The notes beneath the pieces were generated by a model. It was not told the origin of the DNA, did not search any database, and saw nothing but the letters and a program-made list of their open reading frames with translations. The translations under genes and the position numbers were made by a program. Shown here piece after piece: positions 26,322 through 35,309 of a stretch of 64,000 nucleotides of DNA. Source of the DNA: Moraxella sp. K1664 (GTDB lineage Bacteria; Pseudomonadota; Gammaproteobacteria; Pseudomonadales; Moraxellaceae); contig NZ_CP155576.1 of NCBI RefSeq assembly GCF_039693965.1, forward strand, positions 1-64,000, written 5' to 3'. The first letter of the stretch is position 1, and every line of letters begins with the position of its first letter.

Positions 26322-26469
26322 GGTGTTCTCAGTTGTTATTTTATAAAACTTGCTATTTTAACATAAAATTGCCAAAGTGGGGCATTTGTCAATTGCCAAC
26401 TTAGAACATACCAGCAAGAAATACACCAGCAGAACATCACTTCCATGCCTTAGCATACCCCTTTAAAAA

Positions 26470-26607
26470 TCGCAAAAAGGCACTCATGGCAGGCGTGAGA
26501 GAACGCCTTTTATGGATGATGGCGATACCGTTAAGATTTATATGAATGACAAAGACAGCAATAGTATTTTTGGTGAGATTATCAATACGATGAAGACAGA
26601 GTTTTAA
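26470..26607 (+). pseudogene. 3' remnant of a fumarylacetoacetate-hydrolase-family gene
   Basis: The last ~45 codons before a TAA read RTPFMDDGDTVKIYMND, then SNSIFGEIINTMK, which resembles the C-terminus of FAA-hydrolase enzymes (pattern TPFxxxGDxVxIExxDxxGxSIFGxI). A stop and loss of similarity lie just upstream, so only the tail survives. maiA, which makes this enzyme's substrate, lies 4.4 kb downstream on the same strand. A weak hairpin (aggcgt/acgcct) lies within it. The remaining 26322-26768 gap holds der's upstream region and the terminator and promoter listed separately. Confidence 0.55.
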
Positions 26608-26623
26608 TTGTATTGAAATTATT

Positions 26624-26665
26624 AAAAACACCCACGCCAGAATTGATTTGTGTGGGTGTTTTTTT
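26624..26665 (+). terminator. Rho-independent terminator after the FAA-hydrolase remnant
   Basis: A 9-bp stem aacacccac/gtgggtgtt with a 16-nt loop is followed by a run of T on the plus strand. It probably once ended the catabolic gene. Confidence 0.8.
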
Positions 26666-26701
26666 GATACTTGTTCTTCTTAATTTTTTTCAAGATAGGT
26701 C

Positions 26702-26729
26702 TTGACTTTTGTTATTATTCTGATATGGT
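26702..26729 (+). promoter_or_regulatory. Probable promoter of the candidate RiPP cassette
   Basis: TTGACT, a 16-bp spacer and an extended -10 (tgaTATGGT) lie ~40 bp upstream of the candidate precursor's ATG. The start region also holds an imperfect dyad (gatatggtt ... aatgacctatatc), a possible operator. Confidence 0.45.
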
Positions 26730-26768
26730 TGTCAATGACCTATATCACTATATAACAAGGATATCACT

Positions 26769-26939
26769 ATGGATATGATGACTGATTTGACCCTCCAAGA
26801 CTTCAACCCACTAAGCAAGCATGTAAAATATGCACAGATGCCAGATGAACCGCCAGCATCAACGATGCGTAGCGGTCAATCTCAGATTGTGGATTATCAT
26901 TCCACGGTAGCAGATGTGCATACCAAGCATTCCGCGTAA
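26769..26939 (+). CDS. 56-residue candidate RiPP precursor peptide
   Basis: The small gene has an AAGGA ribosome site 8 bp before the ATG and encodes 56 residues: an acidic, leader-like N-terminus (MTDLTLQDFNPLSKHV), a PDEPPAST turn, and a polar C-terminal part rich in Ser, His, Asp and Tyr (IVDYHSTVADVHTKHSA). It is followed on the same strand by a JmjC/cupin-like oxygenase and an MFS exporter, the layout of a modified-peptide cluster. The frame stays open for ~37 codons past the stop, so it may instead be the front of a longer, broken gene. Confidence 0.5.
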   Translation: MDMMTDLTLQDFNPLSKHVKYAQMPDEPPASTMRSGQSQIVDYHSTVADVHTKHSA

Positions 26940-27033
26940 TTCTTAGGCTTACCTTTAACCATTAAAGATATAGATGGCAATACATATTGGATTACAACTT
27001 TCTTTTATCTAATGGTTTTTGATAGGTTTAGTT

Positions 27034-28246
27034 ATGGTATCTATAACAGACAAAGCGGAATTTTTGAATTTTTGGAATAGAGAAGCAGTAGAATTTAATA
27101 CATTGCATTCACACCAAATAATGTTTGATGAGAAAACAATATTTGAAACTTTTTTGTATTATAAAAATCACCTACAAGACTTTCAAACACACAATAAAGC
27201 CACAGACTTTATTACTTCCATCAATGGCATTCTACAATTCCAAATCGTGATATGCTTGCGATATCCAATGATGTTGATATGGACAATTATATTACACGAC
27301 TTGAACATATGAACCAAAATAATGATTGGTGTATTGCTTATTTTGGCTTACATACTATCAATGCACAGATTTGGGATATAGCAAGAAATTTTGCTCATAT
27401 TATTTACAATAATACTGATAAAAAACCAACAGGACGAGTAGATGTAGATTGTTTTTTGGGCAATTATGCATCAACACATTCAGGCGTGCATGTAGATTAT
27501 GCACATAATTTTGCTTTTACTCTAAGAAATGGCAAAAGTATGTATATACTTGGTCGCCCAATCAAAAAACAGTAAAAGGACTAAAATATCCACACTATGA
27601 ACAATACAAGGATAGTGCTACAATCATTCAAAACCGAAGTGACAATATTTGTTATTTTCCTTATGACTATTATCATGTAGCAGAGAGTAAAGGTGCTACT
27701 TCTTTAGTTGTAAATATCGCATTTTGGGAAGACAATGATGATGTTGATACCATATTTGAACAAGTTGGTAAGAGTTTGTTTGTTGGAAGTGATGGTTTAA
27801 ATCATATTAAATTCAATAATTTTCCCAATCACAATTTTAATTCTGGATTGGTAAGCCTAAGCGATGATAATCTTGAGATTATTCATCATATTAGAAGTAG
27901 ACTGAATGATTTTAATATAAAACTTAAAATAATTTCCTATCAGCTTATTAAGACAACCAGTTTGGGTTTGTTTGTTCCTAGACCAATACAAAAACAAAAA
28001 ATGGATTGTCTTTTCTTAATAAAAGATAATAATGCTGTATTGCAGTGGATTAGATTGGATGATATGTTAATTATATCATCTAATGGTCATTGTTCCTGTA
28101 TTTCTTATCATCAAGATATTGACATTTTGTTAAATTATATTTTAAACAATGAGGTTATTGATATTGAGAGATGTGGGCAAGAGAATATCTTTGCTGTCAT
28201 AAATAAATTATATTTATGGGGGTGTTTGGTATGCGCTACCCGCTAG
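27034..28246 (+). pseudogene. JmjC/cupin-like 2-oxoglutarate oxygenase, two frameshifts
   Basis: Three overlapping frames together encode ~400 residues. The central part reads HSGVHVDYAHNFAFTLRNG (His-x-Asp iron ligands), then, after the shift, WSPNQK and CYFPYDYYHVAES (distal His), the cupin_8/JmjC layout of Fe(II)/2-oxoglutarate hydroxylases. The first shift is near 27217-27236; the second is an extra TA in a tatata stretch at ~27540-27550. The C-terminal ~150 residues look like a separate helper domain. As sequenced it is inactive unless the shifts are assembly errors. Confidence 0.65.
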
Positions 28247-29415
28247 TTATTATTGCAGTCGTTGTTTTGGCACTAGGAAGTTTCGCTGATGAAGCAATGT
28301 TGGTTAGTTTTGCTCTTACATTAGCTAGTGGTGACTCAAAAAATTTAACCTTACTATATGCTCTGTCTATGATTGGTGGTGTTACTGCCAGTCGTAGTGG
28401 TGCGTTTATTTTGCCAAAAATTAGTGAAAAGATTATTTTGCCTACTGTGTTTTTTCTACAAGGGTTGATCATACTTGCCTTTTATTTTTTTGCTAATTCA
28501 GCATTGTTGATTTTAGTTCTTAGTTTTTTATTGGGGTATTTGGGTTCGCTACTGTGGACTGTGTTTTTATCAGTGTTGCCAAATTACTTTTCTAACAATT
28601 TAACTCTTGCTAACAAATTAACTCAAACCATTAAAAACGCTGGATTTGTTTTTGCTCCCAGTTTAACAGGATTGGCATTTGGTTTTATTGAGAAGGACTT
28701 GGTATTTATTTTGTCAGCCATTAGCTTTTTTTGTTTTATTTTATTGATGTTGAATGGTCATCATTCTAATAAGCAACAACCAATAGATGAAACATCAAAC
28801 AATAATTATATTATTTCTTATCGGCAATTTATAAAAAACCATACTATTCAAAAAGTTTTATTATTTTTTACGATTACTATTTCTTTAACTTCCGCATTAA
28901 ATATTATTATCATTCCTTATATCAATCATCAGTTAAATCTTAGTCCATTTATTTATGGGACAACTTTATCTATGATGAGCTTGGGTTTATTAATTAGTCC
29001 AATGTTATTTAGTGACTTCTTTAAAAAAATAGGACAGGTTTCTGGTGCTTATTTGGCGGCTGGGTTAATGGGTGTTGGTATGATGGGGTTTGGTTTGGCA
29101 AGTATGTTGTCTAATTATTGGGTAATTTTTGTTTTATTTTTTTCTGGATTGTTAGTTGGTGTCGGAAATGGTGTGCAAAATACGCTTATGAGTGAATTTA
29201 TGCTCAATTTTTGTGGAAATTATACTAAACAACTAATGCCTCATTATGTATTATCACTGCAATGCTGTGTGCTACTTGGATTTTCTATAACTTTTTTAAT
29301 TAAATCAGAGTGGATTAATTTAAGTTTGCTTTCGTTTGGATTTATTGTTGTGGTATGTGGTGTTTTGGGTGCTTGGATAAATAGTCACATAATACAGGCA
29401 AAATGGGAAATATAG
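28231..29415 (+). CDS. MFS-type exporter of the candidate RiPP cassette
   Basis: A ~394-residue protein with about 12 transmembrane helices, typical of small-molecule or peptide MFS efflux proteins; no substrate motif was recognised. The GGGGGTG before the ATG at this position favours it; another ATG five codons upstream is in frame. It overlaps the end of the oxygenase gene, so translation is coupled. The AT-rich sequence, like its two upstream neighbours, differs from nhaC next door and suggests transfer as a unit. Confidence 0.75.
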   Translation: MRYPLVIIAVVVLALGSFADEAMLVSFALTLASGDSKNLTLLYALSMIGGVTASRSGAFILPKISEKIILPTVFFLQGLIILAFYFFANSALLILVLSFLLGYLGSLLWTVFLSVLPNYFSNNLTLANKLTQTIKNAGFVFAPSLTGLAFGFIEKDLVFILSAISFFCFILLMLNGHHSNKQQPIDETSNNNYIISYRQFIKNHTIQKVLLFFTITISLTSALNIIIIPYINHQLNLSPFIYGTTLSMMSLGLLISPMLFSDFFKKIGQVSGAYLAAGLMGVGMMGFGLASMLSNYWVIFVLFFSGLLVGVGNGVQNTLMSEFMLNFCGNYTKQLMPHYVLSLQCCVLLGFSITFLIKSEWINLSLLSFGFIVVVCGVLGAWINSHIIQAKWEI

Positions 29416-29471
29416 TTAAATACATTATATTTCATAAATGACAATTATTTTTTAAAAACCCCATAAATACC

Positions 29472-29502
29472 CCCATAAAATCATATTGATTTATGGGATG
29501 TT
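29472..29502 (+). terminator. Terminator after the MFS gene
   Basis: The stem cccataaa/tttatggg with a 10-nt loop is followed by atgttttt. It separates the cassette from nhaC. Confidence 0.65.
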
Positions 29503-29575
29503 TTTGACATTTATTTTAAATGATGGCAAAGGTTTATGGTAATATAATGCCATCATCAGGTAATAAGGAATTGTT

Positions 29576-30973
29576 ATGAGCAATCAAACCCCTCTTCTAA
29601 ACTTAACCCCCAAACAAGCCGTCCCCATTGCTGCTGTTGTGGTCTTTGTGCTTGCCCTTACGATGATAAAATGGGGCTTTGTGCCTTTGTTGTCGCTTTT
29701 GATTGTCATTTTGGGTCTGTTGATGTTTGGGCTTACCAAAGGCATCACCTTTGAGGCGATGCAAGATAGAATGATTGGTGGTGTTGCCACAGGTATGGGG
29801 GCGATTTATCTGTTTTCAGCAATTGGACTGCTGGTATCGGCACTCATGATGAGTGGGGCGATTCCAACACTCATTTATTATGGATTTGATGTATTATCTC
29901 CTAACATGTTTTATTTGTCTGCCTTTATCCTAGCAAGTGTGATTGGGGTGGCACTCGGTAGCGGTTTTACCACTTGTGCAACAGTGGGTGTGGCATTTTT
30001 GGGCATGACCGAAGCCTTTAATGCCAACCCTGCCATGGTCGCAGGTGCGGTGGTCTCAGGGGCACTCTTTGGTGATAAGATGTCACCATTATCTGACACG
30101 ACAAGCATCGCCGCCAGTATCGTGGGCATTGATTTGTTTGAACATATCAAAAACATGATGCACACTACCATACCTGCATGGCTCATCTCGGCGGTGGTGT
30201 TTTTTATGCTATCAGATGGTGGCAGGGCAAACTTGGCGGATGTGGCAGTGTTACAGGACAATTTGTTAGCAAGTGGCTTGGTACATGGCCATGCCCTGCT
30301 CTCCCTTGTTGTGTTGGTTGCCCTTGCCATCATGCGAGTGAACGCCATTTACGCCATATCAGCAACCATCATCGTATCACTTGCCATCACTTATACCCAC
30401 AGCTCGCCCACTCTTGCTGATTTGGGCGGATGGTTCTTTACAGGCTATCAACCTGCAAAGGACTTGGAGCTTGGTCAGGTTGGACGACTGGTATCCAGAG
30501 GCGGATTACAAAGCATGTTTTTTAGTCAGATTTTGGTAATTTTGGCACTAAGCTTGGGTGGTTTGTTGCACGCTTTGGGGATATTGCCTGCCCTGCTGTC
30601 TGCCATATCCCATCTGCTCACTCGTGCCAGCCGTGCGGTATTGGCAGCATCTTTGACGGCATTTGGGGTCAATTTTTTGGTGGGCGAGCAGTATTTGAGT
30701 CTATTGTTATCAGGCAATACCTTTGCCCCTGAATTTAAACGCTTGGGATTACACCCCAAAAATTTGGCACGTACGATAGAAGACTCAGGCACGGTCATCA
30801 ATCCTTTGGTACCATGGGGCGTGTATGGGGTGTTTTTGACAGGAATATTTGGCATGCCCGTGCTGGATTATGTACCGTATGCCGTATTTTGTTACAGCTG
30901 TTTACTTTTGACGTTATTTTTTGGATTTACAGGAATAACAATGACAAGGCTTGAATCCACAAAACAGATATGA
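29576..30973 (+). CDS. nhaC: NhaC-family Na+/H+ antiporter
   Basis: The 465-residue polytopic membrane protein has the NhaC family core GVALGSGFTTCATVG and GALFGDKMSPLSDTTSIA, and ~11-12 helices. It would exchange Na+ for H+ or, as some NhaC relatives do, malate/lactate with Na+. The stop overlaps the maiA start, so the two are co-transcribed, which may point to transport of an aromatic-pathway organic acid. Confidence 0.85.
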   Translation: MSNQTPLLNLTPKQAVPIAAVVVFVLALTMIKWGFVPLLSLLIVILGLLMFGLTKGITFEAMQDRMIGGVATGMGAIYLFSAIGLLVSALMMSGAIPTLIYYGFDVLSPNMFYLSAFILASVIGVALGSGFTTCATVGVAFLGMTEAFNANPAMVAGAVVSGALFGDKMSPLSDTTSIAASIVGIDLFEHIKNMMHTTIPAWLISAVVFFMLSDGGRANLADVAVLQDNLLASGLVHGHALLSLVVLVALAIMRVNAIYAISATIIVSLAITYTHSSPTLADLGGWFFTGYQPAKDLELGQVGRLVSRGGLQSMFFSQILVILALSLGGLLHALGILPALLSAISHLLTRASRAVLAASLTAFGVNFLVGEQYLSLLLSGNTFAPEFKRLGLHPKNLARTIEDSGTVINPLVPWGVYGVFLTGIFGMPVLDYVPYAVFCYSCLLLTLFFGFTGITMTRLESTKQI

Positions 30974-31614
30974 TGAAACTTTATACTTATTTTCGCTCAT
31001 CGGCAAGCTATCGGATACGCATTGTTTTACATTTAAAAGGCTTAAATGCTGACCATCTGCCAATTCATTTGGTCAAAGGCGAACAAGTTGGGGCAGAGTA
31101 TCTTGCCAAAAACCTCCAAGGGCTTGTCCCTGCCCTTGATGTGGGCGATGGTTGCATTATCATGCAATCGCTGGCAATTTTGGATTATCTAGAAAACACT
31201 TACCCCAGTATACCCTTACTGCCATCAGAGCCCTTTGACCGTGCAACTGTATGGACAATGTGTCAGATGATAGCATGCGACACTCACCCACTTAACAATC
31301 TTAAAGTTTTAAAATACCTACAACAACGCCTAAATGTCAGCGATGATGATAAGCGGGCGTGGTATGCCCATTGGATACATGAAAACTTTACTGCCCTTGA
31401 AAAACTACTACAAAAGACGGCGGGCAAATGCTGTTTTGGTGATATGCTCACGCTTGCTGACTGCGTGCTGATACCACAGGTATATAACGCCAACCGCTTT
31501 GGGATGGATTTGTCCGCCTATCCAACCATTACCGCCATTGATGAGTATTGTGGTATCTTGCCTGCCTTTATTAAAGCCCATCCAAAAAAGCAGGCAGATT
31601 GTGATGCAAGCTAG
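30973..31614 (+). CDS. maiA: Maleylacetoacetate isomerase
   Basis: This ~213-residue zeta-class glutathione transferase has the active-site start YFRSSASYRIRI, then the GSH-binding IMQSLAILDYLE, and a C-terminal helical domain with LTLADCVLIPQVYNANRFGMD. It isomerises maleylacetoacetate to fumarylacetoacetate in tyrosine/homogentisate breakdown. Its partner gene for the next step survives only as a remnant upstream, and scoAB downstream are broken, so it is probably a relic or serves another GSH-dependent reaction. An ATG one codon upstream overlaps the nhaC stop. Confidence 0.88.
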   Translation: MKLYTYFRSSASYRIRIVLHLKGLNADHLPIHLVKGEQVGAEYLAKNLQGLVPALDVGDGCIIMQSLAILDYLENTYPSIPLLPSEPFDRATVWTMCQMIACDTHPLNNLKVLKYLQQRLNVSDDDKRAWYAHWIHENFTALEKLLQKTAGKCCFGDMLTLADCVLIPQVYNANRFGMDLSAYPTITAIDEYCGILPAFIKAHPKKQADCDAS

Positions 31615-31640
31615 CCAAAAGATAATCAAAAGGAGTTTTT

Positions 31641-32343
31641 ATGACAAAAGTATATGACAATGCCAAATCCGCCCTTGCTGACATTGTGGCGGATGGTCAA
31701 ACCATTGCAGTGGGGGGTTTTGGACTGTGTGGCATCCCAGGGGCTTTAATTTATACTCTAAAAGAGACAGGCGTTAAGAATTTGACTTGTATTAGCAACA
31801 ACGCAGGTGTGGATGACTTTGGGCTCGGACTGTTGCTACAAACCCAGCAAATCAAAAAAATGATCGCATCTTATGTTGGCGAGAACAAAGAATTTGAACG
31901 CCAATTTTTATCAGGTGAACTTGAAGTGGAACTTACCCCACAAGGCACACTTGCCGAAAAACTTCGTGCAGGTGGTGCAGGCATTCCTGCTTTTTTTACA
32001 AAAACAGGTAACAGGTATAGGAACGCAAGTTGCTGACGGTAAAGAAATCCGAGAGTTTGACGGAGTAGAGTACCTGATGGAGCACTCACTGGTTGCTGAT
32101 GCGTCGCTTGCTAAGGCATATAAAGCAGATAAAATGGGTAACTTGATATTTAATAAAACCGCTCGCAACTTCAATCCTGATGTCGCAACCGCAGGTAAAA
32201 TCACGGTTGTAGAAGTTGAAGAACTGGTAGAGACAGGCGAGCTTGACCCTGATGAGATTCATCTGCCAGGCATTTATGTGCATCGCATCGTGGTCAATAC
32301 CAATCCTGAAAAACGCATTGAACAACGCACCATTAAAAATTAA
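31641..32343 (+). pseudogene. scoA: 3-oxoacid CoA-transferase subunit A, frameshifted by a 7-bp duplication
   Basis: The first ~120 codons are subunit A ([33 protein letters not shown]). At 32004-32017 the heptamer acaggta occurs twice in tandem; removing one copy restores the frame, which continues [20 protein letters not shown] to a normal C-terminus. Succinyl-CoA:acetoacetate CoA-transferase needs both subunits to activate acetoacetate, the end product of tyrosine breakdown. A good ribosome site (AAGGAG) precedes the ATG. Confidence 0.85.
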
Positions 32344-32363
32344 CACATTAACAAGGAATAATC

Positions 32364-32996
32364 ATGGTCTGGACAAGAGAACAAATGGCACAGCGTGCTG
32401 CCAAAGAATTACAAGACGGCTATTATGTCAATTTGGGCATCGGTCTGCCAACATTGGTTGCCAATCATATCCCAAAAGACATGACAGTCATGCTCCAATC
32501 AGAAAATGGACTTTTGGGTATTGGAGCATTCCCTACCGAAAGCCAAATTGATGCTGACTTAATCAATGCAGGCAAACAGACCGTAACTGCCCAAAAAGGG
32601 GCGAGCTTTTTTAGTTCATCACAATCGTTTGGTATGATACGAGGCGGTAAAGTCAATCTTGCCATTTTGGGGGCGATGGAAGTATCTGAGACAGGTGATT
32701 TGGCAAATTGGATGATACCAAATAAAATGGTCAAGGGCATGGGTGGTGCGATGGATTTGGTGGCAGGTGTTCGGTATGTCATTGTACTCATGGAACAGGT
32801 CAATAAGCATGGCGAACCGAAGATTTTACCAAAGTACTAACTGCCCCTGACAGGCAAAGGCGTGGTCAATCGTATCATTACCGAACTTGGGGTGTATGAC
32901 GTTACCGATAAGGGGCTGGTGCTGGTGGAGCTGGCGGACGGTGTAACGCTTGATGAGGTGCAAAGAGTAACGCCTGTTACGGTATATCAGAAATAA
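32364..32996 (+). pseudogene. scoB: 3-oxoacid CoA-transferase subunit B, internal stop
   Basis: The gene runs 158 codons with the subunit B active-site region SENGLLGIG (catalytic Glu) and then meets a TAA after EPKILPKY. Reading the same frame onward gives [20 protein letters not shown] and a natural end 51 codons later, as in intact ~210-residue subunits. So it is a nonsense mutation in the conserved C-terminal region. With scoA also broken, the CoA-transferase is presumably absent. Confidence 0.85.
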
Positions 32997-33015
32997 CCTA
33001 ACAACAAAAGAGATG

Positions 33016-33050
33016 AATAAAGGGGCGATATTGCTTGCCCCTTTATTTTT
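33016..33050. terminator. Bidirectional terminator between scoB and bamB
   Basis: The stem aataaaggggc/gcccctttatt is followed by T residues on the plus strand and, read in reverse, by a similar AT run. It serves the convergent scoB and bamB. Confidence 0.8.
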
Positions 33051-33074
33051 ATTTTCTTGGTATTTTGTACACCA

Positions 33075-34253
33075 TTAGAACTGCCACACCGCAACCACGC
33101 CTTCACTGCTTTGGGTGTATAAACGGTTCCCCATCACCTGCAAACTGGTTAGCTGTCCTTTGGTGTTCGTGCGACTGATGATTCTGCCTGTGTTATCAAA
33201 GACATGAACCACGCCATCTAAGTCACCTACCGCCACATGACTGCCGATGACAACGAGATTGGTCAGACGGCGGTATTTGAGTTCATTATTCTCCCACAAG
33301 ACATCGCCTGTCATCGCATTAAAGGCAACCACATCGCCATGAATGCTTGTGCCAATGAGCTGATTGCCCAGCAGAGCAGGGGATTTGGTGCTGGCAAGCT
33401 CACTAACAAATAGGGTACGTCCTGTGCCCATATCAAAGCCCGCAAGCTGTCCGCTATAACTTGGCACATATAGATACTGACCTGCCACCAATGGCGTGCC
33501 ATCAACATCGCTCATGCGATGGACTTGACTACCACCAACCGCACGCCCTACCCGACGTGTCCACAGCGGTGTGCCTGCCTGTGGGTTGATGGCATGAATA
33601 CGCCCATCTGCCGTGCCAAATAGTGCCGTGTTAGCATCCAGGCTGATGGGTGTTGCCGCACCACGCACACTGACAGCAGGGTTTTGGGTGCTAAACTGCC
33701 ACACTTGACTGCCATCACTGGCATTTAGGGCATAAATCACGCCATCATTGGCAGAGACCATCACACGACCACTGCCAATAAGGGCAGGAGCAAGTGACGA
33801 GCTGTGCAAACTTCGCTCCCACACCACGCTCCCTGTCGCTCCGTCAAGTGCCACCACCTTACCCGAGCGAGTGCCAACCACCACAAGCCGACCATCGGTT
33901 GCCACGCCACTGCTGATGACATCGCCAACATTTACCGACCATGTCTGAGCATTGCCAGCAAAGGCACTGACCACACCTGTACGACTGGCAGCGATGAGTG
34001 TACCGCCCACAGAAGCCACTTGCAAATCCACCACGTCTTTTTTATTGACATTAGCACCCTTAAAACGTCCACCTGCTTGGGGTAGTGAAAAACTGGCAAC
34101 TTTGTTTAAGATTGCTATCTCATTATCAATCTTAACAAGTTTGGCAGGGGTATTTTTAGGGGCCTTGCTGCGACCAAAACGATCGCACCCTGTGGCAGTC
34201 AGTGCCAATACCGCCACACTTGCCACAGCCAAAGGTTTGGTGATGTGCTTCAT
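33075..34253 (-). CDS. bamB: Outer-membrane protein assembly factor BamB
   Basis: The 392-residue lipoprotein has a signal peptide ending in LTATGC followed by an eight-bladed beta-propeller with PQQ-type repeats (e.g. VVALDGATGSVVWER, VYALNASDGSQVWQF, HAINPQAGTPLWTRR). It belongs to the BAM complex in the periplasm. Located downstream of hisS and yfgM in the conserved order; der normally follows. Confidence 0.93.
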   Translation of the reverse strand: MKHITKPLAVASVAVLALTATGCDRFGRSKAPKNTPAKLVKIDNEIAILNKVASFSLPQAGGRFKGANVNKKDVVDLQVASVGGTLIAASRTGVVSAFAGNAQTWSVNVGDVISSGVATDGRLVVVGTRSGKVVALDGATGSVVWERSLHSSSLAPALIGSGRVMVSANDGVIYALNASDGSQVWQFSTQNPAVSVRGAATPISLDANTALFGTADGRIHAINPQAGTPLWTRRVGRAVGGSQVHRMSDVDGTPLVAGQYLYVPSYSGQLAGFDMGTGRTLFVSELASTKSPALLGNQLIGTSIHGDVVAFNAMTGDVLWENNELKYRRLTNLVVIGSHVAVGDLDGVVHVFDNTGRIISRTNTKGQLTSLQVMGNRLYTQSSEGVVAVWQF

Positions 34254-34376
34254 ACGAATCCTTATTTGATTTGAATTTGATTATGGTTAATACATCAGTT
34301 AAAACGCATTAATTTTAGCAAAGTTTTGTTTATCATGCGTTGATAAATGGTGTGTTTGTATTGCCACTTTGTGTCA

Positions 34377-35180
34377 TCAATCGCCGCCGCCCTGCACAGT
34401 CTCACTCTCATCTGACAGTACATCATTTGCACCCACTGTTTGGACATCGGCACTTGTCACGTCCGCATCAGCTTGGACTGGCGTTGCCACTACTTGATGC
34501 TTGGGCGTGATGGGCGTTGGGGTCATGCCCAGTGCTTGCATTTTTAGGCTGAGCAATGAGCGACTCTCGCCACGCTCGGTCAGTCCATCCCATGCCAACT
34601 GATAGGCTTGCTTGGCATTGTCATTATCATTTTTTAAGACGTAAATATCCCCTAGAAGTTCTTGCTTTGAGCTCTCGAACGCCTTAGGAAACTCACCATT
34701 AACCACCGTCAAAGCCTCATCAATACTGCCCTCTGCCATGAGTGATTGCCCCAATCTTAGTTTGGTGATGGCTGTTAATCCCTCATCATCCAAATCTATC
34801 TGACTTGCCTGTTTTAGGGTTGTCGCCGCCTCGGTGTGCTGACCGTTATCCGACTGATGGCGTGCCTTTATCATGAGAGCCTGCCATGCATAAGCGGTCT
34901 TGCCATGATTCGCCACCAGTTTATCAATATCTGCAAACAAAGCCTGTTGGTCCCTGGCTAATGCTTCTTTGTCGGCTTGATGGACAAACACATCATTTTT
35001 CTCGGTGATTAGCGTGTAGCTATCGGCTGCCACCGTGTCAATTTTGGCATAGTTTTTTTGATAAAAATCCCAGCCAAAATACCCTGCCAACACCAAAATC
35101 ACCGCCCACACGATTTTGTTGCCGTGCTGTTTTAGGGCGGACATGGCTTGTTTGTCATTTACTATCAGTTCATCGCTCAT
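34377..35180 (-). CDS. yfgM: YfgM-family tetratricopeptide membrane protein
   Basis: The 267-residue protein has an N-terminal cytoplasmic tail, one transmembrane helix (IVWAVILVLAGYFGWDF) and a periplasmic TPR-like region (QALMIKARHQ, TKLRLGQSLMAEG). It is an ancillary SecYEG/chaperone-linked factor in E. coli. It lies between hisS and bamB, the usual position. Confidence 0.88.
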   Translation of the reverse strand: MSDELIVNDKQAMSALKQHGNKIVWAVILVLAGYFGWDFYQKNYAKIDTVAADSYTLITEKNDVFVHQADKEALARDQQALFADIDKLVANHGKTAYAWQALMIKARHQSDNGQHTEAATTLKQASQIDLDDEGLTAITKLRLGQSLMAEGSIDEALTVVNGEFPKAFESSKQELLGDIYVLKNDNDNAKQAYQLAWDGLTERGESRSLLSLKMQALGMTPTPITPKHQVVATPVQADADVTSADVQTVGANDVLSDESETVQGGGD

Positions 35181-35309
35181 CTGCTAACTCTTAAAAATGC
35201 TTTTTAATGTTAAATCTAGTGTTATCAATGATTTAAAAGTCGTTAAATTGTCAACCAAACCATTAAACTTTTATAACACCGACAATTTTAATCACAAATC
35301 TTATTCAAC

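Noticed and set aside
26437-26631. 64-codon minus-strand frame near der
   Set aside because: It overlaps the terminator stem and the better-supported plus-strand remnant; no ribosome site.
31641-32343. Programmed frameshifting in scoA
   Set aside because: No slippery heptamer or downstream structure is needed: an exact 7-bp duplication explains the shift.
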